DNA of 64,000 nt from Pseudonocardia oceani (GTDB lineage Bacteria; Actinomycetota; Actinomycetes; Mycobacteriales; Pseudonocardiaceae). The position numbers and the translations under genes are program-made. Location of the stretch: the NCBI RefSeq assembly GCF_019263585.2, contig NZ_JADQDF010000001.1, positions 2,790,001 through 2,854,000 on the forward strand, read 5' to 3'. Numbering within the stretch: position 1 is the stretch's first letter; the number at the start of each line of letters is the position of its first letter. Below are positions 41,007-49,081 of the stretch, piece by piece. The notes below the pieces were generated by a model. The model saw nothing but the letters and a program-made list of their open reading frames with translations. It was not told the origin of the DNA and searched no databases.

Positions 41007-41533
41007 GCATCCCGGACACGACCGGGTCGAACGACTCCGCAGGGGACGGGTCACTGTCCCACCTGCCCGATCGCATCCGGCGAGCCATCGAGATCACGCC
41101 CGCCGCGGGCACCGGAGAACGGATCATCGACATCACGACGCTGGGGCGCCGCACCGGCCGAGCACGCCGCATCGAGATCTTCTTCTACCGCGCTGCGGGC
41201 AGCACCTACCTGTGCAGCGGCGCCGGCGGTGCCGCGACCGACTGGCACGCGAACCTCCTCGCAGATCCCGACTTCACCTTCCACCTCAAGAACGGGATCC
41301 GTGCGGATCTGCCCGCACGGGCCACGCCGGTCACCGACCCGGCCGAACGCCAGGCCGTGCTGGCGGAGATCGTCGCGGATCTCAACCAGCCCCACGACCC
41401 CGGCACCATCCGGCCGACCCGGCTCGAGGTCCGGGAGATCGCCGAGAAGGCCGCGGCCCTGAATCGGCTGGGCGGCGCGTTGCTGTCGCCGGTCGATGTC
41501 ACCGCGCCCGTCACGATCGACCAGGAGCCGTGA
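41003..41533 (+). CDS. Nitroreductase/quinone reductase family protein (deazaflavin-dependent, Ddn-like)
   Basis: This 176-residue protein has the split-barrel pattern IIDITTLGRRTGRARRIEIFFY, then STYLCSGAGGAATDWHANLLADPDFTFHL. This is the core of the F420H2-dependent Ddn/FDOR-A-like family, where the TxGRxTG segment contacts the cofactor phosphate. It overlaps the SDR stop as ATGA. It is the last gene of the cassette, ending 16 bases before the tRNA-Ser 3' end. Confidence 0.82.
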   Translation: MSIPDTTGSNDSAGDGSLSHLPDRIRRAIEITPAAGTGERIIDITTLGRRTGRARRIEIFFYRAAGSTYLCSGAGGAATDWHANLLADPDFTFHLKNGIRADLPARATPVTDPAERQAVLAEIVADLNQPHDPGTIRPTRLEVREIAEKAAALNRLGGALLSPVDVTAPVTIDQEP

Positions 41534-41549
41534 TCATGGCCGTGACCCG

Positions 41550-41634
41550 CGGAAGCGGAGGGATTCGAACCCCCGGACCCTTTCAGGACTCTCGCTTTCA
41601 AGGCGAGTGCATTCGGCCGCTCTGCCACGCTTCC
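41550..41634 (-). tRNA. tRNA-Ser (anticodon TGA)
   Basis: This is an 85-base class II tRNA on the minus strand. The acceptor is GGAAGCG/CGCTTCC with discriminator G, and the anticodon loop CTTGAAA between CTCGC and GCGAG gives TGA. It has a variable arm and a T loop TTCGAAT. Its 3' end faces the SDR/nitroreductase cassette. Confidence 0.95.
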
Positions 41635-41775
41635 CTGCCCGCAGCCTAGCGGCCGGGGTGCGCCGGGCCGGGTCGTGCTCGCCGCGCCGGGCGTCCGGTG
41701 TCGCCCGACCCGCCGGTGTGGTGGGATTCGGCCGATCACCGGTCCGGGCCGGGCACAGGTCAGGGGAGACAGCGC

Positions 41776-42726
41776 ATGCGGTTCAACGAGAACGCCGACC
41801 TCGACACGTCGAACATCGACGACCTGCGCGGTGGCGGGGGCGGGGGCGGCGGCGCGCTCGGCGGGCGGGTCGCCGCGGGCGGCGGCGGCCTCGGCATCAT
41901 CGGCCTGATCCTCTACTTCCTCATCTCCCAGCTCGGCGGCGGCAGCATGGGCGGGGGTGGCGGCGGGTTCGAGCTGCCGAGCGGGCTGTCGGGCCTGTCG
42001 TCGGGCCAGTCCGCCGACACCTCCCAGGCCGCGCAGAGCTGCCGCACCGGCGCCGACGCGAACACCCAGCTCGACTGCGAGGTCGTCGCCGTCGTCAACT
42101 CCCTCGACGCCTACTGGACCGACGCCTTCGCCCGCTCCGGCCAGACCTACCAGCCCCCGCGCACCAACTTCTTCGCCGGTGGCGTGAACACCGCGTGCGG
42201 CAGCGCGAGCTCCGCGGTCGGGCCGTTCTACTGCCCCGGCGACAACGAGGTCTACATCGACCTCGGCTTCTTCGACGAGCTGGAGCAGACCTTCGGCGCA
42301 CGCGGCGGCCCGTTCGCCCGCGCCTACGTCATCGCGCACGAGTACGGCCACCACATCCAGGCGCTGCTCGGCACGAACTCGCGCGTGCAGACCGGCGACA
42401 CCGGCCCGACCTCCGGCTCCGTGCGCCTCGAACTGCAGGCCGACTGCTACGCCGGCGTGTGGGCCAACCACGCGACGACGACGCCGACGTCGTCGGGCGA
42501 GCCGCTGATCGTCGACGTCACCCAGGACGACGTCGCCGCCGCGCTCGACACCGCCGCCCGCATCGGCGACGACTACATCCAGACCCAGCTCGGCGGCGGG
42601 CAGGTCGACGAGAGCCAGTTCAGCCACGGCAGCTCCGCGCAGCGTGAGCTCTGGTACACGACCGGGTACGAGACGGGCGACCCCTCGCAGTGCGACACGT
42701 TCGCGCGGGGCGTCGACCTCGGCTGA
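41776..42726 (+). CDS. Neutral zinc metallopeptidase (YpfJ-type), membrane anchored
   Basis: This 316-residue protein opens with MRFNENADLDTSNIDDLRG and has long Gly runs (about 19-30, 54-64). One membrane helix lies at about 39-53. The extracytoplasmic zinc domain has AHEYGHHIQALLG (H188, E189, H192) and the distal ligand region LELQADCYAGVWA. Paired Cys residues suggest disulfides. The ATG at 41776 follows GGGGAG. Family members are annotated as neutral zinc metallopeptidases of unknown substrate. Confidence 0.9.
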   Translation: MRFNENADLDTSNIDDLRGGGGGGGGALGGRVAAGGGGLGIIGLILYFLISQLGGGSMGGGGGGFELPSGLSGLSSGQSADTSQAAQSCRTGADANTQLDCEVVAVVNSLDAYWTDAFARSGQTYQPPRTNFFAGGVNTACGSASSAVGPFYCPGDNEVYIDLGFFDELEQTFGARGGPFARAYVIAHEYGHHIQALLGTNSRVQTGDTGPTSGSVRLELQADCYAGVWANHATTTPTSSGEPLIVDVTQDDVAAALDTAARIGDDYIQTQLGGGQVDESQFSHGSSAQRELWYTTGYETGDPSQCDTFARGVDLG

Positions 42727-42739
42727 GCGCGGACCGGCG

Positions 42740-43375
42740 TCAGGCGGCCCCGAGCAGGCCCAGGCAGCCGTCGACGCCCTCGGTCGTCAGCGTCCACCCC
42801 GGGCGCACGAACTGCGCCTCCTCGACGACGAGCCGCACGTCGTCGACGGGCTCGCCGCGGCGCACGACGGTGGTCGTGCCGTCGCGGCGGTAGCCGAGCT
42901 TCGCCGAGACGCGGTGCGAGGCGTGGTTGTCGGGGAAGGCGTCGGAGCGGGCGCGGCGGGCACGCAGATGGTCGAACGCGAACAGCAGCACCGCGGCGCG
43001 CATCTCCGTGCCCAGCCCGATCCCCTGGTGGGCGCGGCCCAGCCACGACCCGCTGGACACCTCGCGCGTGACCGCGAAGTCGGTGCCGGTGAGGCCCTGC
43101 GTGCCGATCACGCGGCCATCGCGGCGCACCAGGAAGTGGACCGACCAGCTCTCCGGGGCGAGCCGCGCGCGCTCCGACCAGAAGTACTGCAGCATCCCGC
43201 GGCCCAGGTAGGCCGGGTCGGCCTCGGTCCAGGGAACGAGGAACGGCATCTCCTCCGGCGGGTGCACGCCGGCGTAGGCCGCCGCGACGAGACCGTCGAG
43301 TCCCACGTCGTCGTCGGGGCGCAGTTCCAGGCGCGGGGTGCGCAGGACGAGGTCTCGCAGCGGCCAGTGCTCCAT
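42740..43375 (-). CDS. GNAT family acetyltransferase (RimJ/RimL-like)
   Basis: This 211-residue protein begins with LRTPRLELRPDDDVGLDGLV, typical of RimJ/RimL-type GNATs. It has the acetyl-CoA loop HQGIGLGTEMRAAVLLFAFD (about 115-134) and ARSDAFPDNHASHRVSAKLGY. It could acetylate protein N-termini or small amines. It is divergent from the quinone oxidoreductase at 43431 with 55 bases between starts. Confidence 0.88.
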   Translation of the reverse strand: MEHWPLRDLVLRTPRLELRPDDDVGLDGLVAAAYAGVHPPEEMPFLVPWTEADPAYLGRGMLQYFWSERARLAPESWSVHFLVRRDGRVIGTQGLTGTDFAVTREVSSGSWLGRAHQGIGLGTEMRAAVLLFAFDHLRARRARSDAFPDNHASHRVSAKLGYRRDGTTTVVRRGEPVDDVRLVVEEAQFVRPGWTLTTEGVDGCLGLLGAA

Positions 43376-43430
43376 CGCGTGCCACGGTCCCCGATCGCCG
43401 GGCGCCGCGCGAGGGAATAGCGTCGCCGCC

Positions 43431-44414
43431 ATGTTTGCGATCACGGTCAGCGAGCCCGGTGGACCCGACTCGATGCGGTGGACGGAGGTGCCCGACCCCG
43501 TCGCCGGGCCGGGCGAGGTCGTCCTCGACGTCGTCGCGAGCGCGGTGAACCGGGCCGACCTCATGCAGCGCGAGGGGAAGTACCCGCCGCCGCCCGGGGC
43601 GTCGGACATCATCGGGCTGGAGTGCTCGGGGCGCATCGCGTCGCTCGGCGAGGGCGTCGACGGCTGGGCGGTCGGCGATGAGGTGTGCGCGCTGCTCGCG
43701 GGCGGCGGCTACGCCCAGAAGGTGGCGGTGCCGGCCGCGCAGCTGATGCCGATCCCCACCGGCGTCGACCTCGTGACGGCGGCGGGGCTGCCGGAGGTGG
43801 CGTGCACGGTGTGGTCGAACATCGTGATGGCCGGGCGGTTGAGCTCGGGCGAGACGTTCCTCGTGCAGGGCGGCAGCAGCGGCATCGGCACGCACGCGAT
43901 CCAGGTGGCGAAGGCGCTCGGTGCGCGCGTCGCCGCCACCGCGGGCGCGCCCGACCGCCTGGAGCGCTGCCGCGAGCTCGGCGCCGACATCGTCATCGAC
44001 TACCACGACGACATCCCCGCCGAGCTGAAGAAGGCCACCGACGGCCACGGAGCCGACGTCATCCTCGACAACATGGGCGCGAAGGGCCTCGCCGCGAACA
44101 TCGACGCCCTCGCCCCCGACGGCCGCCTGGTGATCATCGGGATGCAGGGCGGGGTGAAGGGCGAGCTCGACATCGGCGCGCTGCTGCGCAAGCGCGGCTC
44201 CGTCACCGCGATGGGGCTGCGCGGGCGCCCGGTGCTCGGGCCGAACGGCAAGGGCGCGGTCGTCGCCGAGGTCACGGCGAACGTGTGGCCGATGATCGCG
44301 GACGGGCGGGTGAAGCCGATCGTGCACGGCTCCGTGCCGATGGAGCGGGCCGCGGAGGCCCACACGACGCTGGAGGGCGGCGGGGTCGTCGGCAAGCTCC
44401 TGCTGACGACCTGA
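43431..44414 (+). CDS. NAD(P)H-quinone oxidoreductase (PIG3-type, zinc-independent MDR)
   Basis: This 327-residue protein has the MDR superfamily features ASAVNRADLMQREGKYPPPPG (about 38-58), a Rossmann motif VQGGSSGIGTHAIQVAKALG, then GVVGKLLLTT at the C-terminus, and no zinc-ligand Cys cluster. It reduces quinones by NADPH-dependent electron transfer. A TAGCGT -10 (43418-43423) lies seven bases from the ATG, so the transcript is probably leaderless. It corresponds by content and position to M. tuberculosis Rv3777. Confidence 0.88.
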   Translation: MFAITVSEPGGPDSMRWTEVPDPVAGPGEVVLDVVASAVNRADLMQREGKYPPPPGASDIIGLECSGRIASLGEGVDGWAVGDEVCALLAGGGYAQKVAVPAAQLMPIPTGVDLVTAAGLPEVACTVWSNIVMAGRLSSGETFLVQGGSSGIGTHAIQVAKALGARVAATAGAPDRLERCRELGADIVIDYHDDIPAELKKATDGHGADVILDNMGAKGLAANIDALAPDGRLVIIGMQGGVKGELDIGALLRKRGSVTAMGLRGRPVLGPNGKGAVVAEVTANVWPMIADGRVKPIVHGSVPMERAAEAHTTLEGGGVVGKLLLTT

Positions 44415-44420
44415 GGCCAA

Positions 44421-44474
44421 CCGGTCGCAGCAGGACCCCGACTCGGTCGCAGTCAGACCCCGACTCGCGGGGGG
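44421..44474. repeat. Dispersed intergenic repeat, copy 4
   Basis: Two head-to-tail half units, gcaggaccccgactcg and tcagaccccgactcg, precede a G-run. The core cccgactcgcgg is at 44459-44470. It fills the gap between the convergent quinone oxidoreductase and aminotransferase-like genes and ends two bases before the latter's stop. Confidence 0.6.
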
Positions 44475-44475
44475 C

Positions 44476-45666
44476 CTAGAGGGAGGCCAGGGCCGCCGCG
44501 AGGGCCCGGGTCTCGGCCGGGGTCGTGTAGTGGCCCAGGCCCACCCGCACCACCCCACCGATCTCCGCGGTGCCCAGGTGGGCGAGCACGCCCTGCTCGC
44601 CGGGGTCGGGGACCACGCAGATGCCGCGGCCGGCGAGGTGCTCGGCCAGCTCGGCGGCCTTCACGGCGTGGGTGAGCGCGAGGGCCGGGATGCGGTCGGG
44701 CGCGGAGCCCAGGACGATGGCCCCCGCGCCGACGAGGTCGAGCAGCAGGTCGTCGAGGAGGCGGTCCTGGTAGGCGTGCAGGGCCTCGAGGGAGGCGTGC
44801 AGGCGCTCGGCCCGCGTACCGGTGGCGGTGTCGTCGAGCGCGGCGAGGTGGTCCACCGACGCGACGAGCCCGGCCAGCTGCGGTGTGGAGTGCGGCCCGA
44901 CCTCGAGCCGGCGCGGGCCGCGGGCGGTGGGGTCGAGCGAGCAGTTCGTCAGGCGGTCGAGCAGCGCGGGCGTGCGGAAGACCAGCGCACCCAGGTGCGG
45001 CCCGCCCCACGCCGCGGCGTCGAGCGCGACGACGTCGGCGCCGAGGTCGTCGAGGCGCACCGGGCCGTAGGCGGCCGCCGCGCAGGCGTCGACGACGAGC
45101 AGCGCGCCCGCCGACCGCGTCCGCGCGGCCACCGCCGGGACGTCGACGCGCGTGCCGACCTGACCCGACGCCGCCGTCACCGCGACGACGCGGGTGACGC
45201 CCGACAGCAGGTCGTCGAACTGCCACGCGGGCAGCTCGCAGGACTCGAAACCGATCTCGGCCCAGCGCACCGCGACGTCGCGCCGGTGCGCCGCGCGCAG
45301 CCAGGGCAGGACGTTCGCGGCGTCGTCGAGGCGGGAGAGGACGACCTCGTCGCCGGGCACCCACGTGTCGGCGACGGCGTCGGCGAGCCGGGCCAGCAGC
45401 ACCGCCGGCCCGGGCCCGAGCACGACCCCGCGGGGGTCGCCGCCCACGAGGTCGGCGACGGCGGACCGGGCCGCGTGCTCGACGTCGGCGGTGTGTCGGG
45501 AGGCCGCGAACGGGGCACCCGGCGCGGAGCGCGGCCGGCGGAAGGCCCCCGAGACGGCGGAGACGACGTCCTCGGGGGGCTGCATCCCGACGGCTGCGTC
45601 GAGGTGGACCCAGCCGTCGCCGAGAGCCGGGATGAGACCGCGCACCCGAGCGACGTCGTACGCCAT
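44476..45666 (-). CDS. Class V aminotransferase / cysteine desulfurase-like protein lacking the PLP lysine
   Basis: This 396-residue protein has the class V fold: DGWVHLDAAVGMQPPEDVV at the N-terminus, then VLGPGPAVLLARLADAVAD, VVDACAAAAYGPVRLDDLGADV and VGPHSTPQLAGLVASVDHL. In cysteine desulfurase-like proteins the Schiff-base Lys occurs a few residues before GPHxG. Here that region is ALDAAAWGGPHLGAL and the Lys position is Ala219. PLP catalysis is therefore doubtful. By position it matches M. tuberculosis Rv3778c. A TACCGT -10 six bases from the ATG suggests a leaderless transcript. Confidence 0.8.
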   Translation of the reverse strand: MAYDVARVRGLIPALGDGWVHLDAAVGMQPPEDVVSAVSGAFRRPRSAPGAPFAASRHTADVEHAARSAVADLVGGDPRGVVLGPGPAVLLARLADAVADTWVPGDEVVLSRLDDAANVLPWLRAAHRRDVAVRWAEIGFESCELPAWQFDDLLSGVTRVVAVTAASGQVGTRVDVPAVAARTRSAGALLVVDACAAAAYGPVRLDDLGADVVALDAAAWGGPHLGALVFRTPALLDRLTNCSLDPTARGPRRLEVGPHSTPQLAGLVASVDHLAALDDTATGTRAERLHASLEALHAYQDRLLDDLLLDLVGAGAIVLGSAPDRIPALALTHAVKAAELAEHLAGRGICVVPDPGEQGVLAHLGTAEIGGVVRVGLGHYTTPAETRALAAALASL

Positions 45667-45672
45667 CCGGAT

Positions 45673-45704
45673 ACGGTAGCGAAGGCACCTGATCGATCAG
45701 TCAA
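45673..45704. promoter_or_regulatory. Promoter and palindrome between aminotransferase-like gene and bpa
   Basis: On the minus strand TTGACT (45704-45699) and TACCGT (45678-45673) form a promoter with a long 20-base spacer, and the -10 is six bases from the ATG at 45666. The perfect 12-bp palindrome ctgatcgatcag (45689-45700) overlaps the -35, a typical repressor site. No candidate regulator gene is adjacent. Confidence 0.5.
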
Positions 45705-45726
45705 CCGACGAGCACGGAGCGTGGTC

Positions 45727-46260
45727 ATGAGTCAGCCCGAGAACGGCGCCGAGCAGCAGGTCATGGTCATCGGGCCCGACGGGCAGCCCGTCGGGATGGC
45801 GCAGGTCGCGCACTCCGACGGCGACGGCGGCGGCCTGGGCGGGATGGTCGAGCAGCCCGCCAAGGTCATGCGCATCGGCACCATGATCAAGCAGCTGCTC
45901 GAGGAGGTGCGGGCCGCGCCGCTCGACGAGGCCTCCCGCGCCCGGCTCCGCGAGATCCACGAGAACTCGATCAAGGAGCTGGAGGACGGCCTGGCGCCCG
46001 AGCTGCGCGACGAGCTCGGCCGCCTGTCGCTCCCCTTCACCGAGGACGCCACCCCCTCCGACGCGGAGCTGCGGATCGCGCAGGCCCAGCTCGTCGGGTG
46101 GCTGGAGGGGCTGTTCCACGGCATCCAGACCGCGCTGTTCGCCCAGCAGATGGCCGCCCGCGCGCAGCTGGAGCAGATGCGCCGCGGGCTGCCCCCCGGT
46201 GCGGCGCCGGGGCAGCCCGGTGAGAACCCGATGGGCCGCGGCACCGGGCAGTACCTCTAG
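45727..46260 (+). CDS. bpa: Bacterial proteasome activator
   Basis: This 177-residue protein has a disordered N-terminus (about 1-40), a four-helix core (KVMRIGTMIKQLLEEVRAAP, then RLREIHENSIKELEDGLAPEL and RIAQAQLVGWLEGLFHGIQTAL) and a Gly/Pro-rich tail ending GQYL. The C-terminal GQYL is the docking motif by which Bpa rings open the 20S proteasome gate independently of ATP. ACGGAG lies upstream of the ATG at 45727. It corresponds to M. tuberculosis Rv3780. Confidence 0.93.
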   Translation: MSQPENGAEQQVMVIGPDGQPVGMAQVAHSDGDGGGLGGMVEQPAKVMRIGTMIKQLLEEVRAAPLDEASRARLREIHENSIKELEDGLAPELRDELGRLSLPFTEDATPSDAELRIAQAQLVGWLEGLFHGIQTALFAQQMAARAQLEQMRRGLPPGAAPGQPGENPMGRGTGQYL

Positions 46261-46352
46261 CCGGGCCGGACCTGCAGCCGGACCGGACGTGCGGCCGGGC
46301 CGGGGGCCGCACCGCGTCGGGGGTCACCCGGCCCCGCCGGTAGTCTCGATCC

Positions 46353-47234
46353 GTGGCACAGACGGTGACTGCCGGCGACGACCGGACCGAGGGCGCCACG
46401 ACGCCCCCGCTGCCGGACGAGCCCGGCCCGCGCAGCTGGTCGCGCGCGTTCGGGGACCTGGGCCAGGGCTGGAAGCAGCGGCCGCTGTGGGGCTACCTCG
46501 GCTGGCAGGACATCAAGCAGCGCTACCGCCGCTCGGTGCTCGGCCCGCTCTGGATCAGCGTCACCATGGCGGTGGTCGCCACCGCCATGGGCATCCTCTA
46601 CGGCGCGCTGTTCGGCGAGGACATCGCGACGTTCCTGCCCTACGTCGCCACCGGCCTGCTGATCTGGTACTTCGTCAACGGCTGCATCCTCGAGGGCAGC
46701 GAGGTGTTCATCGCCAACGAGGGCCTGATCCGGTTCCTCCCGGCGCCGCTGAGCCTGCACATCTACCGGCTCGTGTGGCGGCAGTCGCTGTTCTTCGTGC
46801 ACAACCTCGTGGTGTGGCTCGTCCTCATCGTGATCTTCCCGCAGCCGCTGAGCTGGACGCTGCTGCTCGCGATCCCCGCGTTCCTGCTGCTGGTGCTCAA
46901 CGGCGCGTGGATCTCGGTGCTCACCGGGATCATCGCGACGCGCTTCCGCGACATCCCCCCGATCATCGCGAGCCTGTCGCAGCTGCTGTTCTTCATGACG
47001 CCGATCGTGTGGCAGTACGACACGCTGCTGAAGAACCCGGCCGTCGCCGAGCGCGCGCGGATCGCCGAGCTCAACCCCGTCATGCACTTCGTGGAGATCC
47101 TGCGCCAGCCGATGCTGGGCCAGGAGATCGCCTGGCGGCACTGGTACATCGCCGGCGCGATCACGGTGGTCGGGATCGCCGCCGCGCTGGTCTGCCTGCG
47201 CAACTACCGCTCCCGCGTCGCGTACTGGGTCTGA
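46353..47234 (+). CDS. ABC-2 type polysaccharide export permease (Wzm-like)
   Basis: This 293-residue membrane protein has six predicted helices. The opening WKQRPLWGYLGWQDIKQRYRRSVLG followed by PLWISVTMAVVATAMGILYG is the signature of Wzm/TagG-type exporters. The GTG start has a TAGTCT -10 six bases upstream and probably gives a leaderless mRNA. With the Wzt-like gene ten bases downstream it forms the exporter that in mycobacteria (Rv3783/Rv3781) flips the lipid-linked galactan of arabinogalactan across the membrane. Confidence 0.9.
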   Translation: MAQTVTAGDDRTEGATTPPLPDEPGPRSWSRAFGDLGQGWKQRPLWGYLGWQDIKQRYRRSVLGPLWISVTMAVVATAMGILYGALFGEDIATFLPYVATGLLIWYFVNGCILEGSEVFIANEGLIRFLPAPLSLHIYRLVWRQSLFFVHNLVVWLVLIVIFPQPLSWTLLLAIPAFLLLVLNGAWISVLTGIIATRFRDIPPIIASLSQLLFFMTPIVWQYDTLLKNPAVAERARIAELNPVMHFVEILRQPMLGQEIAWRHWYIAGAITVVGIAAALVCLRNYRSRVAYWV

Positions 47235-47244
47235 GGAGCACGCC

Positions 47245-48009
47245 GTGGTCAGCATCGACATCCAGAACGCCTCCGTCGACTTCCCCATCTTCGACGCCAA
47301 GACGCGCTCGCTGAAGAAGGCCGTGCTCGGCAAGGCCGGGGGCCGCATCGGCACCGAGAGCAAGGTCCCGATCATCCAGGCCCTGCACGACATCACCCTG
47401 TCCCTGCGCAAGGGCGAGCGCGTCGCGCTGGTGGGGCACAACGGCGCCGGCAAGTCGACGCTGCTGCGGCTCATGTCGGGCATCTACGAGCCCACCCGCG
47501 GGCGGGCCCGGATCGTCGGCAAGGTGGCGCCCGTCTTCGACCTCGCCGTCGGGATGGACCCGGAGATCTCCGGCCTGGAGAACATCCTCATCCGCGGGCT
47601 GTTCCTCGGGATGACGCGCAAGGAGATGGACTCGCGCGTCGACGACATCGCGGCGTTCACCGAGCTCGGCGACTACCTCGACATGCCGCTGCGCACCTAC
47701 TCCACCGGCATGCGCGTGCGGCTCGCGCTCGGGGTCGTCACCAGCGTCGACCCGGAGATCCTGCTGCTCGACGAGGGCATCGGCGCCGTCGACTCCGAGT
47801 TCCTCGCCAAGGCCCGCGACCGGCTCAAGGAGCTCGTCGAGCGCTCCGGGATGCTCGTGTTCGCGAGCCACTCCGACGAGTTCCTCGCCGACCTGTGCAG
47901 CACCGCGATCTGGATGGAGCACGGCACCATCCGCGAGCACGGCCCGCTGCGCGACGTCCTGCACCACTACAAGGGTCGCGACGTCCTCGCGGAGATCGAA
48001 GCCCGGTGA
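47245..48009 (+). CDS. ABC transporter ATPase for polysaccharide export (Wzt-like)
   Basis: This 254-residue ATPase has Walker A GHNGAGKST (about residues 65-73), signature YSTGMRVRLALGV, Walker B EILLLDEGIG and the H-loop ASHSDEF. The N-terminal segment with IFDAKTRSLKKAVLGKAGG is typical of Wzt/TagH ATPases. It lacks a C-terminal carbohydrate-binding domain, as in M. tuberculosis Rv3781. AGGAG precedes the GTG. It overlaps the next gene as GTGA. Confidence 0.92.
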   Translation: MVSIDIQNASVDFPIFDAKTRSLKKAVLGKAGGRIGTESKVPIIQALHDITLSLRKGERVALVGHNGAGKSTLLRLMSGIYEPTRGRARIVGKVAPVFDLAVGMDPEISGLENILIRGLFLGMTRKEMDSRVDDIAAFTELGDYLDMPLRTYSTGMRVRLALGVVTSVDPEILLLDEGIGAVDSEFLAKARDRLKELVERSGMLVFASHSDEFLADLCSTAIWMEHGTIREHGPLRDVLHHYKGRDVLAEIEAR

Positions 48010-48920
48010 CCCCGCTCGGCCCCGACTCCGTCGTCGCCGTCGTCGTCACCCGCCACCGCGCGGAGCTGCTCACCGAGGCGCTGGCCGTGCTCGGGAGGCA
48101 GACCCGGCCCGTCGACCACCTGGTGGTCGTCGACAACGGGCCCGACCGCCCCGCCCGCGACGTCGTCGAGGCCTGCGGGATCCCGGCCACCTACCTGCCG
48201 TCGTGGAACAACCTCGGCGGCGCGGGCGGGTTCGCGCTCGGGATGCTGCACGCGCTCGCGCTGGGCGCGGGCTGGGTCTGGCTCGCCGACGACGACGGGC
48301 GCGCGGCCGACGACACCGTCCTCGCCACCCTGCTCGACCTGGCGCAGCGGCGCGGGCTGGCCGCCGTCTCCCCCACCGTCGCCGACCTCGACGACCCCGA
48401 CCGCCTGGCCTTCCCCGTGCGCCGGGGCCTCACCTGGCACAGCTCGCGCGCGGCGCTCGCCACCGCCGAGGGCGCCGACCCCGATCTCCTGCCCGGCATC
48501 GCCGCCCTGTTCAACGGCGCGCTGTTCCGGGCATCGACCCTCGACGTCGTCGGCGTGCCGGACCTGCGCCTGTTCGTCCGCGGCGACGAGGTGGAGATGC
48601 ACCGCCGCCTCGTCCGCTCGGGGCTGCCGTTCGGCACGGCCCTGCACGCGGCCTACCTGCACCCGGCCGGACGCCACGAGGACAAGCCGATGCTCGGGGG
48701 CCGGCTGCACGCCCGCGACCCCGAGGACGAGGTCAAGCGGTACTACACCTACCGCAACCGCGGCTACCTCATCTCACAGCCGGGCATGCGCCGCGTCGGC
48801 CTGCTGGAGCTGCCGCGCTTCGCCTGGTACTTCCTCGTCACGCGGCGCAACCCGCGCGAGTTCGCCACCTGGCTGCGACTGATCCGTCAGGGCCGCGCGG
48901 AGCACTTCCACCGCGCCTGA
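48006..48920 (+). CDS. glfT1: Galactofuranosyltransferase GlfT1-like (GT2)
   Basis: This 304-residue GT-A enzyme has VAVVVTRHRAELLTEALAVL at the N-terminus, then LPSWNNLGGAGGFALGMLHAL, the nucleotide/metal motif WLADDDGRAADD (about 93-104) and FVRGDEVEMHRRL. These match GlfT1, which adds the first galactofuranose residues to the decaprenyl-linked GlcNAc-Rha primer of arabinogalactan. The GTG start overlaps the Wzt-like stop (GTGA), giving a tight operon with the exporter. It corresponds to M. tuberculosis Rv3782. Confidence 0.9.
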   Translation: MTPLGPDSVVAVVVTRHRAELLTEALAVLGRQTRPVDHLVVVDNGPDRPARDVVEACGIPATYLPSWNNLGGAGGFALGMLHALALGAGWVWLADDDGRAADDTVLATLLDLAQRRGLAAVSPTVADLDDPDRLAFPVRRGLTWHSSRAALATAEGADPDLLPGIAALFNGALFRASTLDVVGVPDLRLFVRGDEVEMHRRLVRSGLPFGTALHAAYLHPAGRHEDKPMLGGRLHARDPEDEVKRYYTYRNRGYLISQPGMRRVGLLELPRFAWYFLVTRRNPREFATWLRLIRQGRAEHFHRA

Positions 48921-49081
48921 TCGCGTTACTCCATGTAGTCGCTGCTTCTGCCGCCACACGGTGGAGTGTCATTTCGCACCCCGGCCGGGACCGCACCTGT
49001 TGAACCCATCGTGGCGACCACGGCGATACCGGGTGGCGGTTCCACCACCGTCGGGATCTGCACCTCCACGGGGTGCGGACG

